Below are positions 7,915-15,527 of a stretch of DNA of 64,000 bases, piece after piece; the first letter of the stretch is position 1, and the number at the start of each line of letters is the position of its first letter. Origin of the DNA: Oceanobacillus zhaokaii (GTDB lineage Bacteria; Bacillota; Bacilli; Bacillales; Amphibacillaceae). Under the pieces are notes generated by a model. The model saw nothing but the letters and a program-made list of their open reading frames with translations, had not been told where the DNA came from and did not search any database. Made by a program: the position numbers and the translations under genes. The stretch is taken from assembly GCF_003352005.1 (NCBI RefSeq), contig NZ_CP024848.1, forward strand, positions 1,435,001 to 1,499,000, in the 5' to 3' direction.

Positions 7915-8955
7915 ATGGAAAAAGCAAAATTCTCAAGTGTTCGTTATATTTTTATTAGCTCACATCTGTACGGACTATTTTTAACAATTGTAACAATACT
8001 CTCGATACTGTTAACTATCCATGCCTTATTTAGTCCAGAATGGCTGACGGTTCGAAGTATCTTTCTTTTTATGGCGCTTTATACCATAATTGCAGCAATC
8101 ATTTCACTTTATACAGGGTTTAAATCGAGTAGTACGATGAAACAGCGACTGGATGCAATGTCTGTATTAATTGCTCAATATGCAAATGGAAACTATGAAA
8201 CGAAGATTCATTTTATGGAAAATGATGAACTTAGCAGGATTGCCAATGAATTAAATGAGCTAGGAACAAAGCTCCAAAACCAAGTAAAGTCTCTCCAGCG
8301 AATGGCTGATGAAAAATCGGACTTAGCAAAGTCAGCACATAAAGCGGCAGTCATTGAAGAAAGACAAAGAATCGCAAGGGATTTACATGATGCTGTGAGT
8401 CAGCAGCTTTTTGCATTAACAATGATGGCGGAAGCAGCAACTAAGCAGTTTGATAAAAAGCCAGCACTAGCAAAAAAACAAATCGAAGACGTGTCGATTG
8501 CAGCATTGCAAGCACAAACAGAAATGCGTGCCCTATTATTACATTTACGACCAGTACATTTATCAGGTGATACTCTAAAAGAAGGCGTCGAGAAGCTGGT
8601 TGTGGAACTAGAAATGAAAAGTCCGATTAATTTTAAGTTAACGATTGCAGATGAATTAAGCCTTAACGATACAATTGAAGAACATGTTTTTCGAATCATT
8701 CAAGAGTCACTTTCAAATATTTTACGCCATGCGAACGCAACAGAGGTTGATTTAACCATTACGAAGCGCGCGAAGGAGTTATTCTTACATATTCGTGATA
8801 ATGGTCAGGGATTCGATGTGACAAAAGATTCAACTCGGAAAACATCGTATGGTTTAAAAACAATGCGTGAACGAAGTGAAGAACTAGGGGGAACGTTTGT
8901 CGTTCGTTCGAATCAGGATGAGGGTACTTATATCGATATTAGAATTCCATGTTAG
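7915..8955 (+). CDS. liaS: LiaS/VraS-like sensor histidine kinase
   Basis: Two membrane segments (about residues 15-40 and 48-70) with a very short external loop, then a HAMP-like linker. The HisKA_3 phosphoacceptor motif is EERQRIARDLHDAVSQQL and the HATPase domain shows RHANA, DNGQGFD and YGLKTMRERSEELGG. This is an intramembrane-sensing kinase of the NarL/LiaS group that phosphorylates LiaR. The start at 7915 follows GAGGGGGAT; an in-frame GTG at 7897 overlaps liaF and lacks a ribosome site. The liaIH effector genes are not in the window. Confidence 0.86.
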   Translation: MEKAKFSSVRYIFISSHLYGLFLTIVTILSILLTIHALFSPEWLTVRSIFLFMALYTIIAAIISLYTGFKSSSTMKQRLDAMSVLIAQYANGNYETKIHFMENDELSRIANELNELGTKLQNQVKSLQRMADEKSDLAKSAHKAAVIEERQRIARDLHDAVSQQLFALTMMAEAATKQFDKKPALAKKQIEDVSIAALQAQTEMRALLLHLRPVHLSGDTLKEGVEKLVVELEMKSPINFKLTIADELSLNDTIEEHVFRIIQESLSNILRHANATEVDLTITKRAKELFLHIRDNGQGFDVTKDSTRKTSYGLKTMRERSEELGGTFVVRSNQDEGTYIDIRIPC

Positions 8956-8967
8956 GGGGAGAGGTCA

Positions 8968-9594
8968 ATGATTCGTGTTATTGTAGTGGATGATCATGAA
9001 ATTGTACGCAAAGGAATTATCGCATATTTACAAACAGAGGATGAATTTGACATCGTGGGAGAAGCAGCGAGTGGAAATGAAGGTGCTGAACTAATTTTAC
9101 AGTTGAGACCTGATGTATTACTAATGGATTTAATGATGGAGAATGGGAATGGAATTGAAGCGACTAAGCAAGTAATGGAAAAGTACCCAGATTGTAAAAT
9201 TATTATTTTAACAAGCTATTATGACGATGAGCAAGTTTTCCCGGCGATTAAAGCAGGTGCATTTAGTTATTTATTAAAAACCTCCTCCGCAACGGAAATT
9301 GCCGATGCAATTAAGAAAGCGTCGAGTGGAGAAAATGTGATTGAACCGAAAGTAGCTGGGAAAATGATGACAAGTTTTCGTTCTGAAAGTAAGAAGGCAC
9401 ATGACGCGCTAACTGAACGTGAACTGGAAGTTTTGCTTTGTATTGGTAATGGGATGACAAATCAAGAAATTAGTGAAAAATTATATATTGGCATTAAAAC
9501 AGTCAAAACCCATGTTAGTAATATACTCTCAAAGCTTGAAGTTCATGATCGTACACAGGCTGCAGTATATGTTCATCGAAATCAGCTATTGTAA
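8968..9594 (+). CDS. liaR: LiaR/VraR-like response regulator
   Basis: A 208-residue NarL-family regulator with an N-terminal receiver domain (acidic pocket D8/D9, phospho-acceptor D54 in LLMDLMM, conserved Lys in LLKTSS) and a C-terminal LuxR-type helix-turn-helix (LTERELEVLLCIGNGMTNQEI ... KTVKTHVSNILSKL). It lies 12 bp after liaS behind GGGGGAGAGG. It should activate envelope-stress genes when cell-wall antibiotics such as bacitracin disturb the lipid II cycle, by analogy with B. subtilis LiaR and S. aureus VraR. Confidence 0.88.
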   Translation: MIRVIVVDDHEIVRKGIIAYLQTEDEFDIVGEAASGNEGAELILQLRPDVLLMDLMMENGNGIEATKQVMEKYPDCKIIILTSYYDDEQVFPAIKAGAFSYLLKTSSATEIADAIKKASSGENVIEPKVAGKMMTSFRSESKKAHDALTERELEVLLCIGNGMTNQEISEKLYIGIKTVKTHVSNILSKLEVHDRTQAAVYVHRNQLL

Positions 9595-9679
9595 ATTTTA
9601 CTTAATAAATAAGCATCGTTCGCTAAATTGTCAAATATGAATCTAGTCCTAAGCAAACTTATTTGTGTTTCCTTTCTTG

Positions 9680-9699
9680 CATTTGTATAATTACAAATG
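9680..9699. promoter_or_regulatory. Perfect palindrome upstream of bdbC, possible operator
   Basis: CATTTGTA-TAAT-TACAAATG (8-4-8) lies 29 bp before the bdbC start. It has the size and symmetry of a dimeric repressor site (MarR/ArsR-like), and no U tail that would make it a terminator. The binding protein is unknown. Confidence 0.4.
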
Positions 9700-9727
9700 T
9701 AAATATAGAAGAGAGGAATACTAATAA

Positions 9728-10174
9728 ATGGGAAAAATGAGTAAGAAAGCGGAGAACCTCTTAATGCTGATATGGGCTCAAGCCTTTATTGCGATGACAG
9801 GCAGCTTGTTTTATTCAGAAGTAATGGGATACATTCCTTGTGAACTCTGCTGGTATCAACGAATACTAATGTACCCATTGGTTGTGATTTATGGCTTTGC
9901 AGCGATAAAAAAGGAAATTAATATTGCACTACCAGGTCTGATTCTAAGTGGAATAGGTATGCTAGTCTCTGCATATCATTACTTAATTCAAAAAGTACCG
10001 GCATTTCAAGAAATAGGTGGATCTTGTGTTGGTGGGGTTCCATGTAACGTTGTTTATGTTAACTATTTTGGCTTTGTCACAATACCATTCCTAGCCGGAG
10101 TAGCATTTATAGTGATTTTTATTTTACATCTTCTTTTACTTAGCGAACAAAGAAAGAACAGAGAGGGGAAATAA
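9728..10174 (+). CDS. bdbC: Disulfide bond formation protein BdbC (DsbB family)
   Basis: A 148-residue membrane protein with four hydrophobic helices and two extracytoplasmic cysteine pairs: CELC at residues 38-41 and C-x4-C in GGSCVGGVPC near 98-103. These are the quinone-linked redox pairs of the DsbB/BdbC family. It reoxidises a thiol-disulfide oxidoreductase, using membrane quinone. The membrane-anchored thioredoxin-like protein encoded 2 bp downstream is the probable partner. In B. subtilis BdbC is needed for competence pseudopilin and sublancin disulfides; comK is also present here. Confidence 0.88.
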   Translation: MGKMSKKAENLLMLIWAQAFIAMTGSLFYSEVMGYIPCELCWYQRILMYPLVVIYGFAAIKKEINIALPGLILSGIGMLVSAYHYLIQKVPAFQEIGGSCVGGVPCNVVYVNYFGFVTIPFLAGVAFIVIFILHLLLLSEQRKNREGK

Positions 10175-10176
10175 GT

Positions 10177-10653
10177 ATGGGTAAGAAAATGATTATTTTC
10201 ATTGGTGCAATCATTGTATTATTTGTAGCGCTATTCTTTGTAATAGACTATAAGAACAATCAGCAATTAGAAGGTAGTAATAATCCTTATGGCACAACAG
10301 ATTTAGAACAACCAACAATTGACCAGTTGGACAATCCGGATTATGGAAATCAAATTCTTCCAGATGAGTTAAATGAAAAAATAGAAAGTGGCGATGCAGT
10401 AACGGTTTATTTCTATAGTCCTACCTGTGTATATTGCCAGCAAACAACACCGTATTTAGTACCACTAGCTGAAGAGAATGAGATTGATATGAAGAAATTT
10501 AATTTATTAGAGTTTGGTGATAAATCTCCAGTTGTTATCGAATCTACACCGACATTGGTTTACTTTGAAGGCGGACAAGAAGTCGCTCGGATCGTTGGGC
10601 AGCAGCCAGAGGATGAATTCCAGGCATTCTTTGAAGAATTTGTTTTGAAATAG
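10177..10653 (+). CDS. Membrane-anchored thioredoxin-like protein
   Basis: A 158-residue protein with an N-terminal transmembrane anchor (about residues 4-24), an acidic Asn-rich linker, and a thioredoxin fold with active site CVYC (C84, C87) in VYFYSPTCVYCQQ and the cis-Pro segment ESTPTLVYF. It faces the outside of the cell and is translated from the bdbC operon (2-bp gap, GAGAGGGGAA ribosome site). It probably oxidises or shuffles disulfides with BdbC, so it may take the place of BdbD. A classical BdbD (DsbA-like insertion) is not evident. Confidence 0.8.
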   Translation: MGKKMIIFIGAIIVLFVALFFVIDYKNNQQLEGSNNPYGTTDLEQPTIDQLDNPDYGNQILPDELNEKIESGDAVTVYFYSPTCVYCQQTTPYLVPLAEENEIDMKKFNLLEFGDKSPVVIESTPTLVYFEGGQEVARIVGQQPEDEFQAFFEEFVLK

Positions 10654-10675
10654 GAGTGCGGGCTCGGGCCCTGAG

Positions 10676-10702
10676 TTCGGAAGGTGCCTGTCACTTCCGG
10701 AA
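10676..10702. repeat. Short palindromic intergenic repeat (GGTGCCTGTCAC type)
   Basis: TTCGGAAGGTGCCTGTCACT followed by TCCGGAA forms an imperfect inverted repeat just after the thioredoxin-like gene. I recall the GGTGCCTGTCAC core between genes of many Bacillus-group genomes; within this window it is a single copy. Confidence 0.4.
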
Positions 10703-10807
10703 GTATATCGAATGAAAGTGAGCTGGAATAGCAGATATCGGCGAGTTTCACCAATATATCGGTATTTTCTAGTATACTCGCTGAAATTAATTCTTTAAAA
10801 ATGAACA

Positions 10808-10853
10808 AACCGTACGAAATTTGGATAACGATCCTTTATTTCGTACGGTTTTT
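10808..10853. terminator. Bidirectional terminator
   Basis: AACCGTACGAAAT / ATTTCGTACGGTT perfect 13-bp stem with a 17-nt loop, followed by TTTAAT, between the convergent thioredoxin-like (+) and metallopeptidase (-) genes. Confidence 0.75.
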
Positions 10854-10872
10854 AATATGTGTTCAGTATTCC

Positions 10873-11622
10873 TTATTCAAACAAAAATTCTAGTTCAAAA
10901 TATTCCACTAACGACACTTTTCTGCCTTCCTGATCCCATTTATGATATTGATCAAAAACGGACATTACATCATTTTTAGCACGAATCTCCACTAAATGTT
11001 TTACAGCAAGATAACTGCGCCAGTAATCAAACATAATGCTTGATAGGCTACCTTCGTAAGAGCTGCTGCCAAAGTCTTCGATGGAATGATTTCCGTATTT
11101 GTCCTTGAAAGCATTAACCAATTCCGTTTCGACAGTTGTTATTTCATCAAATTCCTTTTCGCTAAGCAATAATTTTCTCGGTAGGTAAAAACACATTCCT
11201 TCTTCAAACCAGATGCCTTCTTCTCGTTCATCTTCAAATTCATCTAAGAATAAATCTGAATGATGTGCTAATTCATGTGCTAATATGATAAATACTTGAT
11301 TTTCGGAATAATTCTCATAAAATTCTTCCACATTAGGCAGATGTTTTCCTTCCAATTGCTGAAGGAATAGTTTTCTCCAATCCGCTAAGTCTGGTGAAAT
11401 ATATATCAAATTTTTATTTGTGTAGGCTGGTATTGGTATATCAGAAAAAGCAGTAGTTGCTAGCTCTGGAGTTGTCCATATTACACCCTTTGGTAAATCA
11501 TTCAATGCATATTGCTCTTCCAGTATTTTTTGGTAGTTCTTCAGCTTATTACCAAATTTTTGGATGATATCTTGATATCGGTCGAATTCTTCTTTTTGCT
11601 CAAATGCATATATTTGTTTCAT
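10873..11622 (-). CDS. Putative gluzincin-type zinc metallopeptidase, orphan
   Basis: A 249-residue soluble protein with HELAHH at residues 116-121 (HExxH zinc motif) and a downstream Glu-rich segment WFEEGMCFYL (E140/E141) positioned as the third zinc ligand of gluzincins. No signal peptide or transmembrane helix is visible, so it is probably cytoplasmic. The first 50 residues are charged and helical. I do not recognise a named family beyond the fold. It is monocistronic, with a GGAGAGG-type ribosome site, and its neighbours give no hint of a substrate. Confidence 0.7.
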   Translation of the reverse strand: MKQIYAFEQKEEFDRYQDIIQKFGNKLKNYQKILEEQYALNDLPKGVIWTTPELATTAFSDIPIPAYTNKNLIYISPDLADWRKLFLQQLEGKHLPNVEEFYENYSENQVFIILAHELAHHSDLFLDEFEDEREEGIWFEEGMCFYLPRKLLLSEKEFDEITTVETELVNAFKDKYGNHSIEDFGSSSYEGSLSSIMFDYWRSYLAVKHLVEIRAKNDVMSVFDQYHKWDQEGRKVSLVEYFELEFLFE

Positions 11623-11922
11623 TTATTAGTGCCTCTCCTTTTAAAAATTATAATAACATAATATTCCTTCTATTGTTTTTAGAACAACCTTTTATATTAT
11701 AGGTGACCTGAATAATCATTAATATCACATTTGAACTTATTTCAGAATATTATAGACAACAATTTTGAATAACGATAAAATTGTGTTACATTACATCGGT
11801 AATGACCTAATCAAGAGAAATAGAATTACTTCCTCGAATTGCCATGAATCTCGATTCAATCAACAGGGGTGCATATCTACATTTAGAAATTAGATTGTGT
11901 TCAACTAAAGGAGTAGATTGCT
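11623..11922. other. 300-bp gap without a recognised gene
   Basis: AT-rich divergent promoter region between the metallopeptidase (-) and a small membrane protein (+). No reading frame with a ribosome site, no strong hairpin and no known riboswitch pattern were seen. Confidence 0.5.
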
Positions 11923-12126
11923 TTGATTAACCTAGTAGAAAGCATGCACGAATTATCTGTGGTATTACTGTTTCTATGTTTATTTATATACTACTGGCAC
12001 TTAAGAAAAATAAAGCGGCAAAGAAAACTTTCTTCCTTTGAATTTTTTATGTTTATAATGATTCAGATAGGATATTTCCTTTGGGCGGGTAGTTATCTGC
12101 TTCTCTTTTTGGATAGAAATTATTAA
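11923..12126 (+). CDS. Small two-helix membrane protein, unknown function
   Basis: A 67-residue protein with two hydrophobic helices (about residues 9-25 and 42-62) separated by a basic loop (LRKIKRQRK). The TTG start at 11923 is preceded by AAAGGAG at 9 nt. No family was recognised. It sits at the head of a run of small membrane and enzyme genes that look accessory. Confidence 0.55.
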   Translation: MINLVESMHELSVVLLFLCLFIYYWHLRKIKRQRKLSSFEFFMFIMIQIGYFLWAGSYLLLFLDRNY

Positions 12127-12255
12127 ACAAGCGAGGCTTTAGTGCAACAAGATTACTAAAGTGAAACATAAAGTTATAGGAGCGCATATCTATACTGAAG
12201 GAAATCAAATGCAGAGGGTAAAATCTATAAAGAGATTGCATAGGAGAGAACAATA

Positions 12256-12849
12256 TTGCAAACAAACGTGTATTTAGTACGGCATGCTCATTCGACATTT
12301 ACACCAGATGAGTTAGGGAGACCTTTATCTGTACAAGGGCTTATAGATGCAGATAGAATTAACAGCTTTCTCGAAAAAGAAGATATAGATGTTGTTATTG
12401 CTAGCCAATACAAGAGGGCTGTACAAACCGTGGAAGGAATTGCCCAGAGAATAGGTAAAGAGGTTATCATTGAAAATGGTTTTAAGGAACGAAAACTTGC
12501 TGAAAATCCAGTAGATGATTTCGATTCAGCCATCTCAAAAGTTTGGCAGAATCCCTCTTTTTCTTGGGAAGGCGGGGAATCCAATATCGAAGCTCAAAAA
12601 CGGGGAATTTCAGCAACTTTTAAGATATTAAATAGATATGAAGGTAAAAATATAGCAGTAGGAACTCACGGTAATATAATGGTACTAATCATGAATTACT
12701 TAGATAAGAAATATGATTTTCATTTTTGGAAAAGCCTTGATATGCCAGATATTTATAAGCTGACTTTTAATAAAGCGATATTGCATGATGTAACAAGAAT
12801 ATGGAGCAGGGAAGGTCACCGAAAAAATGAACGAGGTTATCAAAAGTAG
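12256..12849 (+). CDS. Histidine phosphatase family protein (phosphoglycerate-mutase-like)
   Basis: A 197-residue protein with the RHG-type motif VRHAHST near residues 8-14 (phospho-His acceptor), an Arg in SQYKRAVQTVEG, an acid-base Glu in FKERKLAE and a second catalytic His in AVGTHGNIM. This is the branch-1 histidine phosphatase fold. The substrate is not predictable: related Bacillus proteins act on sugar phosphates or other small phosphates. The TTG start at 12256 follows TAGGAGAG. It is probably cotranscribed with the microprotein that follows. Confidence 0.8.
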   Translation: MQTNVYLVRHAHSTFTPDELGRPLSVQGLIDADRINSFLEKEDIDVVIASQYKRAVQTVEGIAQRIGKEVIIENGFKERKLAENPVDDFDSAISKVWQNPSFSWEGGESNIEAQKRGISATFKILNRYEGKNIAVGTHGNIMVLIMNYLDKKYDFHFWKSLDMPDIYKLTFNKAILHDVTRIWSREGHRKNERGYQK

Positions 12850-12869
12850 AATAAAGGGAGGTTGTTCAA

Positions 12870-12947
12870 TTGAAGAAAAATAAACAAGCCGTTATTTGGG
12901 TTGTAATTGCTTTATTACTTATTCTAATTTGGCTCTTTACAAAATAA
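12870..12947 (+). CDS. 25-residue single-helix membrane microprotein
   Basis: TTG at 12870 opens a 25-codon frame: five basic or polar residues (MKKNKQ) and then an uninterrupted hydrophobic helix (VIWVVIALLLILIWLF) ending in TK. A near-perfect ribosome site, AAAGGGAGG (12853-12861), lies 8 nt upstream. The gene lies 20 bp after the phosphatase. Its layout is typical of single-pass microproteins that modulate membrane complexes. The function is unknown. Confidence 0.6.
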   Translation: MKKNKQAVIWVVIALLLILIWLFTK

Positions 12948-13082
12948 AAATGGTATCCAATCCCCAATCATGGCACAGATTTACATAAAGTGATCGTTAT
13001 TCTAGACTTTTCTTTTTTGTAAATACAGGTTAGTGAAGGATGCTGCATAATTATCAATAGTGTGTAGAGGAGTAATGGGAAT

Positions 13083-13580
13083 ATGTTAACCTTGGTTAAA
13101 AACGGTGTGGATAAGATTGACATTGAAAAGGAAATTATGAATTCTAATATGGAGTATAATTTAATAGCTTACGGTAAAGAAGTATTGGAGGTTGAAGATA
13201 TATTAGTAATATCCAAAGATGCTGACGAATTAAAGATAGAAAGATACTTCATAACAAAAGAAAATGAATATATAGGTATTCTCGACTTTGGAATGTCAAG
13301 CCCTCGCTTAAATACACCTTGGATAAGTTTACTTGCCGTCCACCAAAAATATCAAAATTTGGGATATGCAAAAAGAATATATAGGATGTATGAAGAATTA
13401 ATGAGAAAAAAACTAGTAAATGTGGTTCATATAGCTGTTCATTCTAAAAACAAAAGGGCACTTAATTTTTGGACTTCACTTGGCTTTGTTACATTCGATG
13501 AAAGAACATATAAAGGTCAGGTATTCTTAAGCTTGGAAAAGAAATTGGTCAATAATGAAATAAATTTAAATATCCACTAA
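13083..13580 (+). CDS. GNAT family N-acetyltransferase
   Basis: A 165-residue protein with the GNAT core: the acetyl-CoA loop as a variant (QKYQNLGYAKRIY instead of Q/RxxGxG/A) near residues 90-102 and the C-terminal NKRALNFWTSLGF signature near 122-134. The N-terminal 50 residues are unlike common RimI forms. It overlaps the VanZ-like gene downstream by the TAATG junction, which implies coupled expression. The acceptor substrate is unknown. Confidence 0.75.
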   Translation: MLTLVKNGVDKIDIEKEIMNSNMEYNLIAYGKEVLEVEDILVISKDADELKIERYFITKENEYIGILDFGMSSPRLNTPWISLLAVHQKYQNLGYAKRIYRMYEELMRKKLVNVVHIAVHSKNKRALNFWTSLGFVTFDERTYKGQVFLSLEKKLVNNEINLNIH

Positions 13581-13591
13581 TGAGGGGTAAA

Positions 13592-14059
13592 ATGAAAAAA
13601 GTATTGAAGATTTTTTTTACTATAAGTTTCGTGTTTTATTTATCGGCATTGATTATTCTATTATTCTTAGATTCATCAAGAGGCTATTTATCGTCAGATC
13701 TTTCAATGATAGAGTATACAAGGAACTATTCAAATTTTGTTCCATTCACGACTATTAGTATGTATATTACGGTAATAATTGATAGGAGCATGAATTTAGA
13801 AATTCCTATTAAAAATCTCTTTGGTAATTTCATTATGTTTTTGCCAATGGGGATTTATCTGCCATACTACATTAAAAAGGCAAACAAAGTAAGTGTATTT
13901 ACTGTTTCGATGGTTTCTTTGTTATTTTTTATTGAGATTATCCAATTAGTTTCAAGAAGAGGAAGTTTTGATATTGATGATTTCATTCTTAATATGCTAG
14001 GTGCTTTGGTAGGGTTTAGTATTTGGAAAACAAATATTGTACAGAATCTACTCCGATAA
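13592..14059 (+). CDS. VanZ-like family membrane protein
   Basis: A protein of about 155 residues with four hydrophobic helices and the VanZ-like pattern: an N-terminal helix, NFVPFTTI, then NLFGNFIMFLPMGIYLP and ending SFDIDDFILNMLGALVGF. VanZ confers low-level teicoplanin resistance in enterococci, but most family members are uncharacterised membrane proteins. The ATG at 13592 follows GAGGGG at a short distance; an in-frame ATG at 13580, overlapping the GNAT stop, is the alternative. It precedes an UppP-like gene, which suggests a common envelope role. Confidence 0.8.
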   Translation: MKKVLKIFFTISFVFYLSALIILLFLDSSRGYLSSDLSMIEYTRNYSNFVPFTTISMYITVIIDRSMNLEIPIKNLFGNFIMFLPMGIYLPYYIKKANKVSVFTVSMVSLLFFIEIIQLVSRRGSFDIDDFILNMLGALVGFSIWKTNIVQNLLR

Positions 14060-14202
14060 TGGTAGACAAATAGAGCTGGATGTACTAAAAACTTTAGTAA
14101 GGATGAGATTTAATATCTGTTGGTAATATTTTCTATTATACTAGTTTTGAATAAATAGTTTTGAATAAAATTAATGAACAACACTTCAGCAGGGAGAGTA
14201 AA

Positions 14203-15018
14203 ATGGAAGAATTAGAGATATTCTATATAATAAAAATGATTATTATTGGGTTGGTTCAAGGTTTTACAGAACCTATCCCTGTGTCATCAAGTGGACATGT
14301 AATGATTGCCAGTGAAGTTTTAGGACTGGGTGAACAAGGGTTTACTTTTGCAATACTTACAAATACTGCTTCACTATTAGCGATACTTTATATTTACAGA
14401 AAAGATATTATCAGGCTTATAAGCAATTCGATTTATTATTTGAGAACCAAAAATTCCCGCTATAAAAGTGACTTTCGATTCGTTTGTTTCATAGTTATAG
14501 GAACGGTTCCAGCAGGTCTTCTTGGAATTTTATTAAATGACTATATTGCAGAAAATGTCAGTATGACTACAATTGCCGTTATGCTCTTTGTAACAGGGAT
14601 TGCCCTTTGGTTAATTCGTAATATGAAGGGATCTAAAAACGAACGTGACATTACGATTAAGGATGCGTTCATTGTTGGTTTAGGTCAGGCTGTCGCATTA
14701 ACCCCTGGCATTAGCCGTTCAGGTGCAACGATAATTTCAGCAATAGCAGTTGGTATGAAACAAGATACAGCACTTCGATTCTCATTTATGTTGTATATTC
14801 CAGTAAGTCTTGGGGGAGTTGTACTCGGTTTTTCTGACTTTTTGAATGAACCTAATAAAGCAGACTTAGCAATTCCATATTTAGTAGCGTTTATTGCAAC
14901 TTCGCTAATGACTTATTTTGCGATGAAGTGGTTTATGGGAATTATGAGAAATGGTAAACTAGTATACTTTACATACTATTGTTTCATCGTTGGGATATTG
15001 CTTTTAATCTTCTATTAA
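14203..15018 (+). CDS. uppP: Undecaprenyl-diphosphatase (UppP/BacA family)
   Basis: A 271-residue polytopic protein with both active-site motifs of BacA/UppP: E23 in TEPIPVSSSGH (residues 22-32) and PGISRSGAT near 164-172. It dephosphorylates undecaprenyl pyrophosphate to recycle the wall-lipid carrier; extra copies give bacitracin resistance. The first motif is PIPVSSSGH rather than the commonest FLPISSTGH, so this may be an accessory paralogue. The start at 14203 is backed by AGGGAGAG; an upstream TTG at 14161 is in frame without a good ribosome site. Confidence 0.87.
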   Translation: MEELEIFYIIKMIIIGLVQGFTEPIPVSSSGHVMIASEVLGLGEQGFTFAILTNTASLLAILYIYRKDIIRLISNSIYYLRTKNSRYKSDFRFVCFIVIGTVPAGLLGILLNDYIAENVSMTTIAVMLFVTGIALWLIRNMKGSKNERDITIKDAFIVGLGQAVALTPGISRSGATIISAIAVGMKQDTALRFSFMLYIPVSLGGVVLGFSDFLNEPNKADLAIPYLVAFIATSLMTYFAMKWFMGIMRNGKLVYFTYYCFIVGILLLIFY

Positions 15019-15203
15019 ATTAACTATGCAGTTCCAGAAGATCGCAGCGTAGATTTAAAACGTAGATTTTCTTTAAATCTCGCTTTGTTCTGATCTAACA
15101 CAAAATTAATTGAAGATAGAAGTCAATAAAAGTTTTTTATGCAATCAACAGAATCAACAATAAAATTAATCCTGCTTTCAATGAACTTAAAAAGGAGAAA
15201 AAA

Positions 15204-15419
15204 ATGATAGACAAAATGAAAGCATTACCCAAAAAGATCGCATTTACAATAGGCATAATATTAATATTAGTTAGTCCGATATTGTTATTTTTGATGTCAG
15301 AATTGTTCTCATTTAGTGTTTGGACTTCGATAATAATCCAGGGATTTGTTTATGGTGTTGCTGCAATATTTATAATAAGTGCTGCTGACGAACGACATTC
15401 ACGTATTGACAGGAGTTAG
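15204..15419 (+). CDS. Small two-helix membrane protein, unknown function
   Basis: 71 residues with a basic N-terminus (MIDKMKALPKK), two hydrophobic helices (about 12-30 and 36-60) and a charged tail (ADERHSRIDRS). The ribosome site AAAAAGGAG is good. No family was recognised. It is isolated between the UppP-like gene and a LysR gene. The 185-bp gap before it carries a partly palindromic stretch (15040-15100) without a T tail. Confidence 0.55.
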   Translation: MIDKMKALPKKIAFTIGIILILVSPILLFLMSELFSFSVWTSIIIQGFVYGVAAIFIISAADERHSRIDRS

Positions 15420-15527
15420 AGTCTTAACTCATTTTAGATATTGATTCGCAGTAAATGACTTGAAGATAATTAACGAACTCATTAGAAAAAAATTGGTCAT
15501 AATTTCATAAGAAAGGATTGAAATAAT

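Noticed and set aside
8400..8699. 99-codon minus-strand frame inside liaS
   Set aside because: Mirror of a well-supported histidine kinase; Ser/Cys-rich composition typical of antisense frames.
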